Source: Maylandia zebra
Taxonomy: Eukaryota; Chordata; Actinopteri; Cichliformes; Cichlidae
Direction: 5' to 3'
Assembly: GCF_041146795.1 (NCBI RefSeq)
Contig: NC_135183.1
Location: forward strand, 9,846,840 to 9,910,839
Length of the DNA: 64,000 bases
A model generated the notes under the pieces. That model ran no database searches, was not told where the DNA came from, and saw only the letters and a list, made by a program, of their open reading frames with translations. Positions within the stretch are counted from its first letter, which is position 1. The number at the start of each line of letters is the position of its first letter. A program made the position numbers and the translations under genes. Below are positions 23,808 through 35,100 of this stretch, in pieces.

Positions 23808-24273
23808 GCCGCCTATGGGCAGAAATCTGTGCCATCAGAAACAGAATTTGAATAAGTTAAATTTGAATTTGAATTGCTCGGATTGAATCTGAATTGTAAC
23901 TTGAATAAAAGCTTTTAAAAACTGAATATGAATTAGCCTAATTTGAAATTCAATTTATTGGTTTGAAAATGATCATCACTAAATTGAAATAGAATTTTAT
24001 ATTTTGAAAATGAATTTATTTGCTTTGTAACCGTATTTTATCCTTTAAAAGTTTAGCTCTCGAATAAGTTCAGATTCACTTCTCACCATTCAGTTTCAGT
24101 TCTACAATTTAATTTCAGTTCCAAAATTCAGTTTTTTGGGACTTACATCCGGTTCTGGTTCAAGAGTAATCGAGCGCAGATTAATAGAACTACGTTTTAC
24201 TAGCGGACCGAAAGTGTTACTGACGGGAATCTACAGCATCTTTAGCTGAATTAACACTTCAGAAGTCATTCGT

Positions 24274-24943
24274 CATGTCGAATGACCAGCGGATAAACTC
24301 TCAGGTTGGTAATAAATGTATTACATGTATAAGAACAAGCATCATGTTAACAAATGATAGCCGTAAGGTAACTTTTATGCTCATTGTAGCTGTTAGCTAA
24401 AGACGCCAATTTAGCGTAGTTTGCCCTGGATTCAGCTTTGACAAACAAATAGGATCGACTGTTTCTAGTAGAATTCCAAAGTTGTCATCTTGGACCCTGT
24501 CAGAGCCCTGTATGCTGTAGAGACCCCTATAGTAGGGAAACATGCAAAACGGTGTCCAAACCTTTGTATTTTAGCTTTATTTATGTCTTGCACAGCATCC
24601 CAACTCTTTAGCTAACTTAATAACTTTAGCTAAAGTGAATAGTTAGTGTAATTCATTAGTGCAGCATTACTGGATCACCTCTGTTTGAAGTGATATGATA
24701 TGTGACTATCACTGTGTTTAACTATCATAATAATTCTTAGGGTACCGAGTGCATGCTTAATTCGTTGGGGTTTTTTTAAACATACTTCTCCATTGCTATG
24801 TTTGACAGGCTGAAGTTGTCGGGTCACCTCCTAAATCGATCATCTGTTACAGGTGTTTTGTGCCAGAAATGGAGTGTCCACTGAAGACTGAAGATACTGA
24901 ATCTCTACGCCTTGCCATTGATCCCTCTCGTGCCTTCATCTAG
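24274..24943 (+). CDS. Possible two-exon small ORF inside the long-TIR element
   Basis: Starts at the inner edge of the left TIR: ATG, 10 codons (MSNDQRINSQ), GT donor (GTTGGT), acceptor TTTGACAG before 24810, then about 46 codons ending DPSRAFI with TAG. Joined in frame this gives about 56 aa with a CYRCF...C patch. I do not recognise it. It is a guess from splice signals only. Confidence 0.2.
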
Positions 24944-25513
24944 ACAAGTGACATTAACTTAACCACTCTCACATGCTCTGTACCTACATCACCTTCCCTG
25001 ACAGTCGTAGCTTGGCTCATCTGAGGGTGAAATTATAAGAATGTGTTATTTTGCAAAGTGCTCTCTAGGGTTCCTAAATAAAATATGACATTGAGGTCAT
25101 TTCTTTTGAATTAATCCCTTCTTCTGAAATATAAGAACCTCTCCTGGTTTTAATGGCACTTTGGATTTCCTTACTTTCTGTTCCACTCCCAACCCCAAAT
25201 AGATGCTGACAAGCTGACACAGTAACATGGAAGAGGGAAAGAAGTTGGAAAGGACTACTACAAATAAACCTAATGCCTAACAATGTAAAATAAGAACAAT
25301 AATAATAATAAAGATAAAAGATGAAGTAACAATTTTTTAGTTTCTTGTTTATTCCAAATGATCATCCAGATGTCTGTGACATGTGATGACAAACACCATA
25401 ATGGAAGGCCTTTGTCATCACATGCTTAAACTCATCATATATTTTTGCATATGTTGAACAGGCAGTCAGACATGCTGTAACGGTGGGGTAGAAAACTGCA
25501 GAACACCATACGG

Positions 25514-25900
25514 CAGGGGTCTCAAATTCCAGTCCTTGAGGGCCACTGTCCTGCAACTTTTCCATGTGTCCCTGTTGCAACACACCTAGTAGGTCATTAG
25601 CAAGACTATAGAACTTGACTGCATGCTGAGTTGGCAATTCAGACATTTGATTCATGTTACAGCAGCTCATGAGTGAATGAACATGGTGCAATAAAAGTAT
25701 TTTTTTTAGAAGTATATGTTTCCAAATACATACATTTACTTAAATTTCCTTGAGTAGGGTTAGGGGTTGCCACCTCAGCATGCAGTCAAGTTCTATACTC
25801 TTGCTAATGACCTACTAATTGTATTCAGGTGTGTTGCACCAGGGACACATGGAAAAGTTGCATGACACCGGCCCTCAAGGACTGGAGTTTGAGACCCCTG
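25514..25900. mobile_element. hAT MITE nested in the long-TIR element
   Basis: 387 bp. Terminal inverted repeats CAGGGGTCTCAAATTCCAGT at the left and their complement at the right. Flanked by CCATACGG / TCATACGG, an 8-bp duplication with one mismatch, as hAT transposons make. Internal arms are also complementary. Confidence 0.85.
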
Positions 25901-26818
25901 TCATACGGAATATGACAGGTGTGGTTGAACTGCATGAAGACTCCTAAGTTTCTCTTCTGGCAGGACAGGAATGTAGCCTTGTCCTGTGAGCCACCGTAAG
26001 GGTGTACTTGGAGTAGAACTGGACTGTCACCGGCCTCAGGCTCTTCACCTTTTCAAAGACAAAGCAGTCATTTAGATAAAATATTAGATATTGTTTACCT
26101 GAGGATCTGACACAGACTGATTCATGTTCTACACAGTTCTGACAAGTTCATAGAAATTTCTGTTCAATTAGAACCAAGTATTTGAGGTGAATTAACACTT
26201 CTGAATTGTTAATTCAGCTAAAGACGCTGTAGATTCCCGTCAGTAACACTTTCGGTCCGCTAGTAAAACGTAGTTCTATTAATCTGCGCTCGATTACTCT
26301 TGAACCGGATGTAAGTAAACTGAATTTTGGAACTGAAATTGAATTGTAGAACTGAAACTGAATGGTGAGAAGTGAATATGAAATTATTCGAGAGCTAAAC
26401 TTTTAAAGGATAAAATACGGTTTCAAAGCAAATAAATTCATTTTCAAAATATAAAATTCAATTTCAATTTAGTGATGATCATTTTCAAACCAATAAATTG
26501 AATTTCAAATTAGGCTAATTCATATTCAGTTTTTAAAAGCTTTTATTCAAGTTACAATTCAGATTCAATCCGAGCAATTCAAATTCAAATTTAACTTATT
26601 CAAATTCAGTTTCTGATGGCACAGATTTCTGCCCATAGCCGCCATTGTTGGAAACTGGAGTAGGCTGGGCTGCGCAATGAATTCTGGGATATGGTGTAGT
26701 GATGTGTCGGTGGCGAACAAAATGGATAGACATGATCAGAGCATCAGGTTTACATGTAAAGTCAATGTAGAAGCACGATTGTGGGTCCCGCGAAAATTCA
26801 GAAGCAGATTTGCGTCGC

Positions 26819-26850
26819 AAAAACGCGTGAAACGCGCGTCAAAGCAGCGT
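26819..26850. repeat. 32-bp direct repeat, left copy, flanking SINE copy 3
   Basis: Identical to 27178-27209 and rich in CGCG (AAAAACGCGTGAAACGCG...). Right copy directly follows the SINE tail; 18 bases separate the left copy from the SINE head. Confidence 0.9.
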
Positions 26851-26868
26851 GTCTGGCGCGTTTGAGTC

Positions 26869-27177
26869 GGGCCACCGTGGCTCAGGGGGTTGGGAATCGC
26901 ATCTGTAACCGGAAGGTCGCCGGTTCGATCCCTGGGCTCTCTGTCCTGGTCGTTGTGTCCCTGGGCAAGACACTTTACCCTACTTGCCTACTGGTGTTGG
27001 CCAGAGGGGCCGATGGCGCGATATGGCAGCCTCGCTTCTGTCAGTCTGCCCCAGGGCAGCTGTGGCTACAACTGTAGCTTGCCTCCACCAGTGTGTGAAT
27101 GTGAGAGTGAATGAATAGTGGTATTGTAAAGCGCTTTGGGTGCCTTGAAAAGCGCTATATAAATCCAATCCATTATT
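26869..27177 (+). mobile_element. tRNA-derived SINE, copy 3
   Basis: Full-length, close to copy 2: GGGCCACCGTGGCTCAGG head, B box GGTTCGATCCC, tail AAAGCGCTATATAAATCC plus ATTATT. Flanked by a 32-bp direct repeat. Confidence 0.88.
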
Positions 27178-27405
27178 AAAAACGCGTGAAACGCGCGTCA
27201 AAGCAGCGTTTGACTCGTGAATAAAACCACACGCGTCAGTTATTGTGTTGCATTTTGTGCATACGCGCGTTTCGCGTCTACCGCTGGAAAAATATGAACT
27301 CCAGCGTCAATTCGCGCCGCGACAACCAATCAGGAGCCTGGTGACGTGGCTCTGACCTAAGTCAAAGGGGCAGATCCAGCCAAAGCCCTTCATACTTCAT
27401 TCAAT

Positions 27406-28657
27406 ATGGAGGAAAGGCTAATCAACCGTAGCAAACCACCCAGAGCTGTACGACACCAGCTGCTTTCTTTACCGAGACAGGAATATAAAGGACCGAGCTT
27501 GGAGGAAGATATGTGAAGAGATCGGGCGAGCTGGTAAGTTCATTCATTTCTCTTTTGAAATTTTTGACTGACCCGGGGAAGCTGCCCAAAAGCTAGCAAG
27601 CCACCGCTATTTTCCCACTAACGTACAAATACCGTTCTGCTTTCATGCATGTTGTCATATAGGAATATATTTTATTGTTTATTAATAAACAGCACACAGT
27701 GGTCCCGGTGTTCATCCGTCACTGCTTCGCTTTTTCGCTGATTTTTTATTGCACCATACAGCATTGCATTCTGCAGCCTGATTGACAAATCTCCTCCGTG
27801 TGTGTCTCCTGCGCTTGCCAAATTTATCACGTTTGGCTTTGATAACCATCACGTCCAATAGAAAAAACAGCACAAAAACACCCATAACTATGACCTTCAT
27901 TTGGAAATAGACACCTGCACCGGGAGGGAAAAAGGCCCACGAAAGTGGCAGGCAGATGAAGACAAAACGCGGCATAATAATACTTTTAGGTTTTGTAATC
28001 TACAAAGGTTTGCACTTTGAGAATCAACTTGTGAGAACTGTGACTAATGTTCATGTGAGTGGGGAAAAAAGTGAATAAAGTGCGTAGCCAGGGGCTAGTT
28101 ATTCTGAGAACCCCTGCTGCAATAAAGGAGGGACCCCTGTATATACTTTCTCTGATTATTGTTTAAAACCTGTTAACATTTATTATTGTCTTGATAGAAC
28201 CAACTGAATCTGCAGCAGAGCATCCCCTGTTGCTTCTCCTGGCTCCCCGGTCCCTGATCCCTCCGCTCCTGCTGCTGCACCCACAGGTATGCAATTGTAG
28301 CATCAGATGTACAGCAAGCACTGATAGCTTTTTACTCGCTTGGATTCCCTTATGATCACCTTTACTAAATATCTACAACCAATCTGATTATATCCTGTTT
28401 TGTTGTTTTTTTTTTTCCAATGTTGAAAATGAAAATCTAGTAGCAGCCTTCTCATTTCTTTGTGTTTTACAGGCCCACAGAGGAGGACAGCTCCGAGGCA
28501 GATGAGGGACGGGTCCCAGGACGGTCCATCGGCGGTGGAGCTGGCCATTCTGGAGTCCCTGAAGAGGCCACACCAGTCTCCAACGGAGCATTTCCTCCTC
28601 AGCCTTGTTCCTGCTCTGGAGAGCAGCTGGGTCCTTTTTATTCCTGTCTCTCTGTAA
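27406..28657 (+). pseudogene. MADF/BESS protein of a PIF/Harbinger-type transposon, decayed
   Basis: Exon 1 27406-27533 encodes a MADF (Myb/SANT-like) start: MEERLI, then, after a one-base frameshift, HPELYDTSCFLYRDRN and RAWRKICEEIG. Donor GTAAGT. Possible exons 28198-28286 and 28473-28657 follow; the last ends with a BESS-like SPTEHFLLSLVPALE. PIF/Harbinger elements carry such a DNA-binding partner protein beside a nuclease; a nuclease piece lies at 29076-29360 on the other strand. It could also be a domesticated relic, but the frameshift argues against function. Confidence 0.65.
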
Positions 28658-28837
28658 ATACTTATATTTTATATATTTATGTTTAATGTTTTTCTGTTTG
28701 TAAATTTTAATAATTATTTCAAATAAATTTTTATAATGACTAATGTCTCAGTTCTACTACACAGCAAACGTTGGCACACGACTTGACACATGTAGAATTT
28801 ATTTCATATTATACTAATGACAAAACATACTAATACA

Positions 28838-29078
28838 GTGGGATGCAAAAGTTTGGGCAACATTGTTAATAGCCATTATTTTCCTGTATAAATCGTTGGT
28901 TGTTACAATAAAAAATGTCAGTTAAATATACCATATAAGAGACACACAGTGATATTTGAGAAGTGAAAAGAAGTTTACTGGATTTACAGAAAGTGTGCAA
29001 TAATTGTTTAAACAAAATCAAGCAGGTGCATAAATTTGGGCATCACAAAAAAAAGAAATAAATATTTAGTGTATATCA
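28838..29078 (+). mobile_element. Tc1/mariner-like element, left fragment
   Basis: Starts at a TA dinucleotide followed by CAGTGGGATGCAAAAGTTTG, a terminus of the type seen in teleost Tc1/mariner MITEs. No matching right end was found before the Harbinger nuclease piece. Family call is from the terminus only. Confidence 0.45.
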
Positions 29079-29360
29079 ATGTGTGTGTCTCCTATGTGAT
29101 TTTCCAGCACGTCCAGCCTTTGTCTGGACGTGCTTCCCATCCAGAGCTCCACAGCAGAGAGGGAAATTCCAGCGCTCTTGGAATCCCTCTGTGATGGACC
29201 GCCAGTCTGCAGCTGAAGGCAAAGCCATGAAATCATCCACTAGACAGTCCCAGATGGCCGTCGCTACCTGGGGGGTGATCTGGCACACCGTGGACACACC
29301 AACTCTAAAACTAAACGCGATGGCCCTGAAGGAGTCCCCGGTGACAAGGAACCTGGACAA
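29076..29360 (-). pseudogene. PIF/Harbinger nuclease (HARBI1-like) fragment
   Basis: Minus-strand reading gives SFRVGVSTVCQI, then WDCLVDDFMALPS, then FPLCCGALDGKHVQ. The last is the GA[L/I]DG[K/T]H box around the first catalytic Asp of PIF/Harbinger (HARBI1) nucleases. The rest of the DDE core is absent, so this is a fragment. Confidence 0.75.
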
Positions 29361-29968
29361 AATTGTTCAAAATTTGTATTATGTGTGCTGCAGTTACAAA
29401 ATACATTATTCAAATTCCAAAACACTTTTGTGATGTCAGATTTAAATTACAAAACATAAATCTTACATAAAACATTTTGTAATTATAAGGATAATTACAT
29501 GATATATATTAGATATAATATAAAACAGTCAGTTGTGTTTTGTTTTAACTTTACTATATCATAATTTGATTGGCAGCAACTTTTACCAATCACTCATAAT
29601 TCCTAGACATGTCAATCAGGTAGGAATGAAGTAAGACATTAATAGAAATAAAGAGTTGTATGCTGACATGTAGCCCTTTCCTTCCTTAAATCATTGTATA
29701 TATTTTTGAAAAATTAAACTGTGATAAGACATCGCATATCAAGATAGAATATGCTAGATAGAACCATATAAATAAAGGTGAACCAAACTGTTCACAATTT
29801 TATCTAGCTCTCAGTTTTAAAAAGGCTGGTGACCCCTGTTATAGAGTCTGACAGCTTCGAGGATTATATACAAATATTCAACTATACCAGAATTAAACCA
29901 GGTCTAAATAAAAAAAGGAGTGAGTATCACAACAAAGATTAACCCACAGTGGTCCTCATACCACATAA

Positions 29969-30253
29969 GACACCACAGCCATGCCATCATTGCAAACACT
30001 GATAACAGCATAAATCGAATTAAATCGGGACTTGATGAGACCTTTCGAGTATCATCAGAAATATTATACAGTCGTCTCCATACCAAAGTTTGCTATCAGT
30101 AAACAACGTAGGCATTCACTGATAGCATACACTGATTTGACACCACAGCCAAGCTATCATTGCTAACACTGATAACAGCATAAATCGAATTAAATCGAGA
30201 CTTGATGAGACCTTTCGAGTATCATCAGAAATATTATACAGTCGTCTCCATAC
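29969..30253. repeat. 170-bp tandem duplication, second copy split by a LINE
   Basis: Unit 1 is 29969-30138. Unit 2 begins at 30139, is interrupted at 30253, and resumes at 32000 (CACAGTTTGCTATCAGTAAAC). Units are nearly identical, including ATCGAATTAAATCG and TTTCGAGTATCATCAG. Confidence 0.85.
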
Positions 30254-31999
30254 TGAATGACTGAATGACTACAGACCTGTCGCCTTGACGTCTGTGGTCA
30301 TGAAATCCTTCGAACGACTGGTGTTAGCCCATCTGAAAGACATTACAGGCCGCCAGCTGGACCCTCTGCAGTTTGCCTACCGGGCAAACAGGTCGGTGGA
30401 TGATGCAGTGAACATGGGGCTGCATTACATCCTGCAACACCTTGACCGCCCGGGAACTTATGCCAGGGTCCTGTTTGTGGACTTTAGTTCGGCTTTTAAC
30501 ACCATTGTGCCTGAACTTCTTTCCTCCAAACTCTCCCAGCTCAGCGTGTCACCAGCTACCTGTCAGTGGATCACCAGCTTCCTGACAGACAGAAAGCAAC
30601 AAGTGAGGCTGGGGGAGATCACCTCTGAAACCCGGTCCCTCAGTATTGGTGCCCCTCAAGGATGTGTCCTCTCACCACTACTGTTCTCCCTCTACACTAA
30701 TGACTGCACCTCCAAGAACTCGGCTGTCAAACTCCTAAAGTTTGCAGATGACACCACTGTCATTGGCCTCATTCAAGATGGTGATGAGTCTGAATACCGG
30801 CAGGAAGTTGAGCGGCTGGTACTCTGGTGCAGTCAGCACAATCTGGAGCTGAACACTCTTAAGACTGTAGAGATGACAGTGGACTTCAGGAGACATCCCT
30901 CAACTCTGCTCCCCCTCACCATATCAGACAGCCCTGTGTCAACTGTGAAGACCTTCAAGTTCCTGGGTACAACCATCTCCCAGGACCTGAAGTGGGAGAC
31001 CAACATCAACTCCATCCTCAGAAAGACCCAGCAGAGGATGTACTTCCTGAGACACCTGGGGAAGTACAGTCTTCCACAGGAGCTGCTGATCCAGTTCTAC
31101 ACTGCGGTCATTGAGTCTGTCCTGTGCTCCTCCATCACAGTCTGGTATGGAGCAGCCACTAAACAGGACAGGAGCAGATTGCAGCAGACTGTACGGGCAG
31201 CAGAAAGGATCATCGGCACCCCCCTGCCCTCTATCCAGGATCTGTACCTATCAAGAACCAGGAAACGGGCAGGGAAAATCATCACAGACCCCTCACACCC
31301 TGGACACAGACTTTTTGATCTGCTGCCCTCTGGCAGACGGTACAGAAGCCCGCAGACCAGGACCACCCGACACAGGAACAGTTTCTTTCCCCTCGCCATC
31401 TCCCTTCTTAACAGTTGACCTGTCACACTGCTCCCACTGCCAGACTGCAGCTGCACCTTATGTACATTTTGTAGTATTCATTCCACCTCATTCATTTCTG
31501 TATTTTATGTATATAAGTTTAGATTCGTTATTTATAGTTGGTTTACACAGCTTCGTGTATGTATGTGTAATGTGTATATATAGACACGTGTGTGTGTGTG
31601 TGTGTTCTTGTCTAGCTATCTTTGTGAGGACCGAAATCTGCATTCTGCTGTACTTGTGAGAACCAACAGTCACTTGTGAGGACACACTCGCCGGTCCTCA
31701 CAAGTTTGAAGGCCTTTTTGAGGCTCAAAATGTGGTTTTAGTGTCAGGGTTACAATTAGGTTATGGTTAGGTTTAGGGTAAGGGTCAGGGTTAGGCATTC
31801 ATTTTTAATGGTTAGGGTTAGGGTAAAGGGCTAGGGAAACCATTATGTCAATGAAGGTCCTCACTAAGATAGTTGAACGGGGTTTTGTTTGTGTGTGTGT
31901 GATTTACATTGCCGTGCTTGAGAGCCACCATCTACCGGAACCAAATTCCCTGTATGTGTCTGCACATATACTTGACCAATAAACACGATTCTGATTCTG
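30254..31999 (+). mobile_element. Rex1-like LINE, 5' truncated
   Basis: Plus-strand reverse transcriptase starting inside the RT domain: DYRPVALTSVVMKSFERL, LFVDFSSAFNTIVPELL, GAPQGCVLSPLLFSLY, FADDTTVIG. The open frame runs to TGA at about 31418 without breaks, so this is a young copy. The 3' tail ends AATAAACACGATTCTGATTCTG. A short ATAC repeat on both sides (30250-30253, 32000-32003) fits the target duplication, and the split 170-bp unit confirms the insertion point. The exact clade (Rex1/Babar versus related CR1-group) is from memory. Confidence 0.82.
31616..31872. mobile_element. Fold-back MITE with TTAGGG-like interior
   Basis: Left end CTATCTTTGTGAGGACC and right end GGTCCTCACTAAGATAG form 17-bp inverted repeats. 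The interior has GGTTAGGGTTAGGG-type degenerate runs (31765-31830) and a second GTGAGGAC hairpin. It sits in a (GT)n patch within the Rex1-like LINE 3' UTR. Confidence 0.7.
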
Positions 32000-32144
32000 A
32001 TACCACAGTTTGCTATCAGTAAACAACAATGGCATTCACTGATAGCGTAGCACATCCATGTTAGCAGTGTATGAACGGATAGCTTAGCATATATTAGCAC
32101 AGGAATCAATAAACGACTACGTATTAAACACTTTTACTAACATG

Positions 32145-35100
32145 AGCCTTGCGCCGTCATTTGTGAGCCGCGGTCAAGCCAGCCGCCTCCTATCCGACGC
32201 ATAAATTTCCTTGCGCTTTTACACCAGTCTTTACGGTAGCGCCTACCCGCGCACACATGCGCGCGCGAACAGGCACAGACACACGCCCGCACACAAATTA
32301 CAATGGAACAGCCCAATACAGCCATCGTGACAATCTGGTTGCATATTCAAAAATTCATTAAAAATCATTCCTAAAAGTTGATGCTTTCAACACAATCCTC
32401 TTCTGGGACACCTACTTTACCTGTGGGCCAGGTTTTACCCAGATTTACTGTAATATTACTCAGAAATCACAGTAAACTCATATTCAGTTCAATACAGTCA
32501 ATACACTACAATTATGTCTATTTCAAAAATTCATTAAAAATCATCCTGAATAGTTGAGGTCCAACTTTCAACACATCCCTCCTCTCGGACACCTACTGTA
32601 CCTGTGTGCCAAGTTTCATCCAGATTTACTGTAAAATTCCTCAGAAATGAAAGGAAACTTATATTCAACGCAATACAGCCAATATACTACAATTATGGAA
32701 ATTTCAAAGATTCATTAAAAATCATCCTTAGTAGTTTTTTTTTTTTGTTTTTTTTTGCCTGTCCCGTTTGGCTCTTTTGCCATCAGAATTGTTGTCTAAA
32801 GGCAAAGAAAGATGCCCAACGGATTTACTTTACCAAATTGACCATCCCAGCCTTGCCATAATGGTCCATTTGATTCACCTTTTATTGTTTATTTTATTTT
32901 CACTTGCTGAATACGGGACAGACTTGACTGGAGGAAAGAAGGGGAGAAAGAAAGAGGGAAAGAGAAACAGCTGAGAAGAGGACAGGGGAGAAGGGCAAAA
33001 AACAAAAACCAACAGAATGGGCAGAAAAAAAAAATGCATCTATCGATCACCTGGATCACCTGTTGAGAAAGAAAAAAGAAAACAAGCAGAAGAAAACAAG
33101 AGTAATATAATAAACAACATCACAATGATATATGGGAATATGACAGTAAATACTAAATATTAAACATTATTGTGCAGCACATAAGATCAGCAGAACACAG
33201 TGTGCTTTGAGGTAGGAGCCAAAAGGGGTGTAGTTTGTGGGTGTGATCACCCATGTGTACACCTGTGAGCATGAACGCGCTTGTTTTTAAAAGGTTCCTT
33301 CGTGTAATAATCTGCTAGAGGGTGTGGGGGAGCCACTGCCCCGTCCTCCAGGGCATGAAGCAGGTATGGAGGAGATCAAAACTCCAGACATCCAGAGGCC
33401 CCCAGAACACAAGAGACCAAGGAAGAGGGGCAGAGGGGCAGCCGCGCCACTGTCCCAGAAAGAGCTGAGGAGAGTCCCAGATGAGGGCTCACCCAGCAGC
33501 CGCGGAGCAGAAGCCAGGGGGGGTTGCAGTGACGCGCCCGTGAGCTCCGCCGGCAGCCAGCTGTGCCTGAGTGACCGAGCCCCAGGCCGAGAGGTCGGGG
33601 GCACCCCACCTCCGAAGTGGCCCGAGCGAGCCCCAGGCTCCATAAGCGGCCGCCAAGGAGTGAGCCGGTGTGTACCTGGACGCCCATCCCCAGACACAAA
33701 GAACCACCAACGCACCGATGTCTGAGGGAGTCCGCCACTGGCAGGGGAAGTGGTGGGGGGGGAGATAGGCCTCCAAACCGTGGAGGGCCTGAGATGTCCC
33801 CAGAGAGGTGGCGTCTGATACCCAACCTGACATATAGACACAGACATACAGGCACACACAGACACAAACATCCATTCCCACCCTCCTGCTCTCATATACA
33901 CTTACTCCACACTCAACCAACGTGGAGACGGACATAAAGAGACGCTGTACACACGATCACACTCCCCAAGCGTACTCTACGAACCGGGTCTAGGTACCCT
34001 TGCCCCTGGAGGGGGGGACTGCACCCAGACCCAGGTGGTGTTACCCTTTTCCCTGCGGTGGGGAGAGGCAGACCGCCCCGACTCCGCAGCAGCAGGGAGG
34101 CCCCACACTCCAGACCGCAGTCGGACGGCCAACTCCTCCTCCTAGCCCCCCCGCTCCAGCAGGCCGCAGAGAACGGGGGTGAGAGAAGACTCCAAACCTC
34201 CCTCCACCCGCTCATTGTAATGTTGATGCATGTGTGTTCTAAGGTGCATTTAAAACCCAGGAGGGCATGGAGCTACCTGCCAGAGAGCAGCAGGTAAGCG
34301 CATAGTCCCTCCTGCTAGCCCTCAATGTCTACGTGTATTTAAAATTGAGAGGTGGGCAACGACGCCAGGGGTGAGGTATACACCCTGATGGTAATTTGGA
34401 TTCCGTGTATCGTGCCCATCCCCAAGATCCTATATGTATGTGTAATGAGGGTGTGAGTAATGGGAATGTCTAAGTTGTGGGATAAAATTGAGGCAGAGGC
34501 AGCCGGAAGGGGACAAAGGGGGGGGGGGGGGGGGTAGCCTCCTCTGCACCCTGGTGACATACCCCTACTCCAAGGCCCTGCATGTGTGGGTGGTTGTGGT
34601 GGAGCGGGAGGCAGCTGGAGATGGGGAGGGAAGGAAGGGAGGGGCAAGTGACCCCTCCCTGGGGCCAGCTCCCCTGCTGACCCCAGTAGGCACCCCCATA
34701 CTCCACGACCCGCCAGGGAAAGGGGGCCCAGGCCCATCCAGACCGGGGCCCAGTGCAGCAGCACCGCCCGGCCCCACAGAGCCCGGGACAGTCCACCCAA
34801 CCCCACCACAGAGAAAACTGCACCCACCCCACCATCCACTCATCTTCCAGACTACATAAGACAATAGACGCCCAGGCTGAGATCTTCCTCCACCTCTCCT
34901 TAGTAGTTGAGGTCCTTGGCACACAGGTACAGTAGGTGTCCCAGAGAAGGAATGTGTTGAAAGTTGGACCTCAACTACTAAGGATGATTTTGAATGAATT
35001 TTTGAAATTTCCATAATTCTATTGTATTGGCTGTATTGCGTTGAATATAAATTTCCTTTAATTTCTGACGAATTCTACAGTAAATCTGGATGAAACTTGG

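Larger units (their letters stand above)
23808..26643. mobile_element. Long-TIR transposable element, 2.8 kb, family unknown
   Basis: Terminal inverted repeats of about 450 bp: left 23814-24266, right about 26197-26637, in opposite orientation with few mismatches. The ends are TATGGGCAGAAATC...GATTTCTGCCCATA. A perfect 6-bp direct repeat GCCGCC flanks it (23808-23813 and 26638-26643), as expected for a target-site duplication. The interior holds no transposase that I recognise. A nested hAT MITE is at 25514-25900. Confidence 0.75.

Noticed and set aside
27712-27975. 87-codon minus-strand frame with a hydrophobic start and basic tail
   Set aside because: No known domain, it lies inside Harbinger-related sequence between the MADF exons on the other strand, and no splice support is seen.
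33287-34922. Several long open frames (100-200 codons) on both strands in the GC-rich block
   Set aside because: They overlap on both strands, are rich in Pro, Gly and Arg as expected from GC-rich sequence, show no domain, and lie inside a retroelement with its own target duplication.
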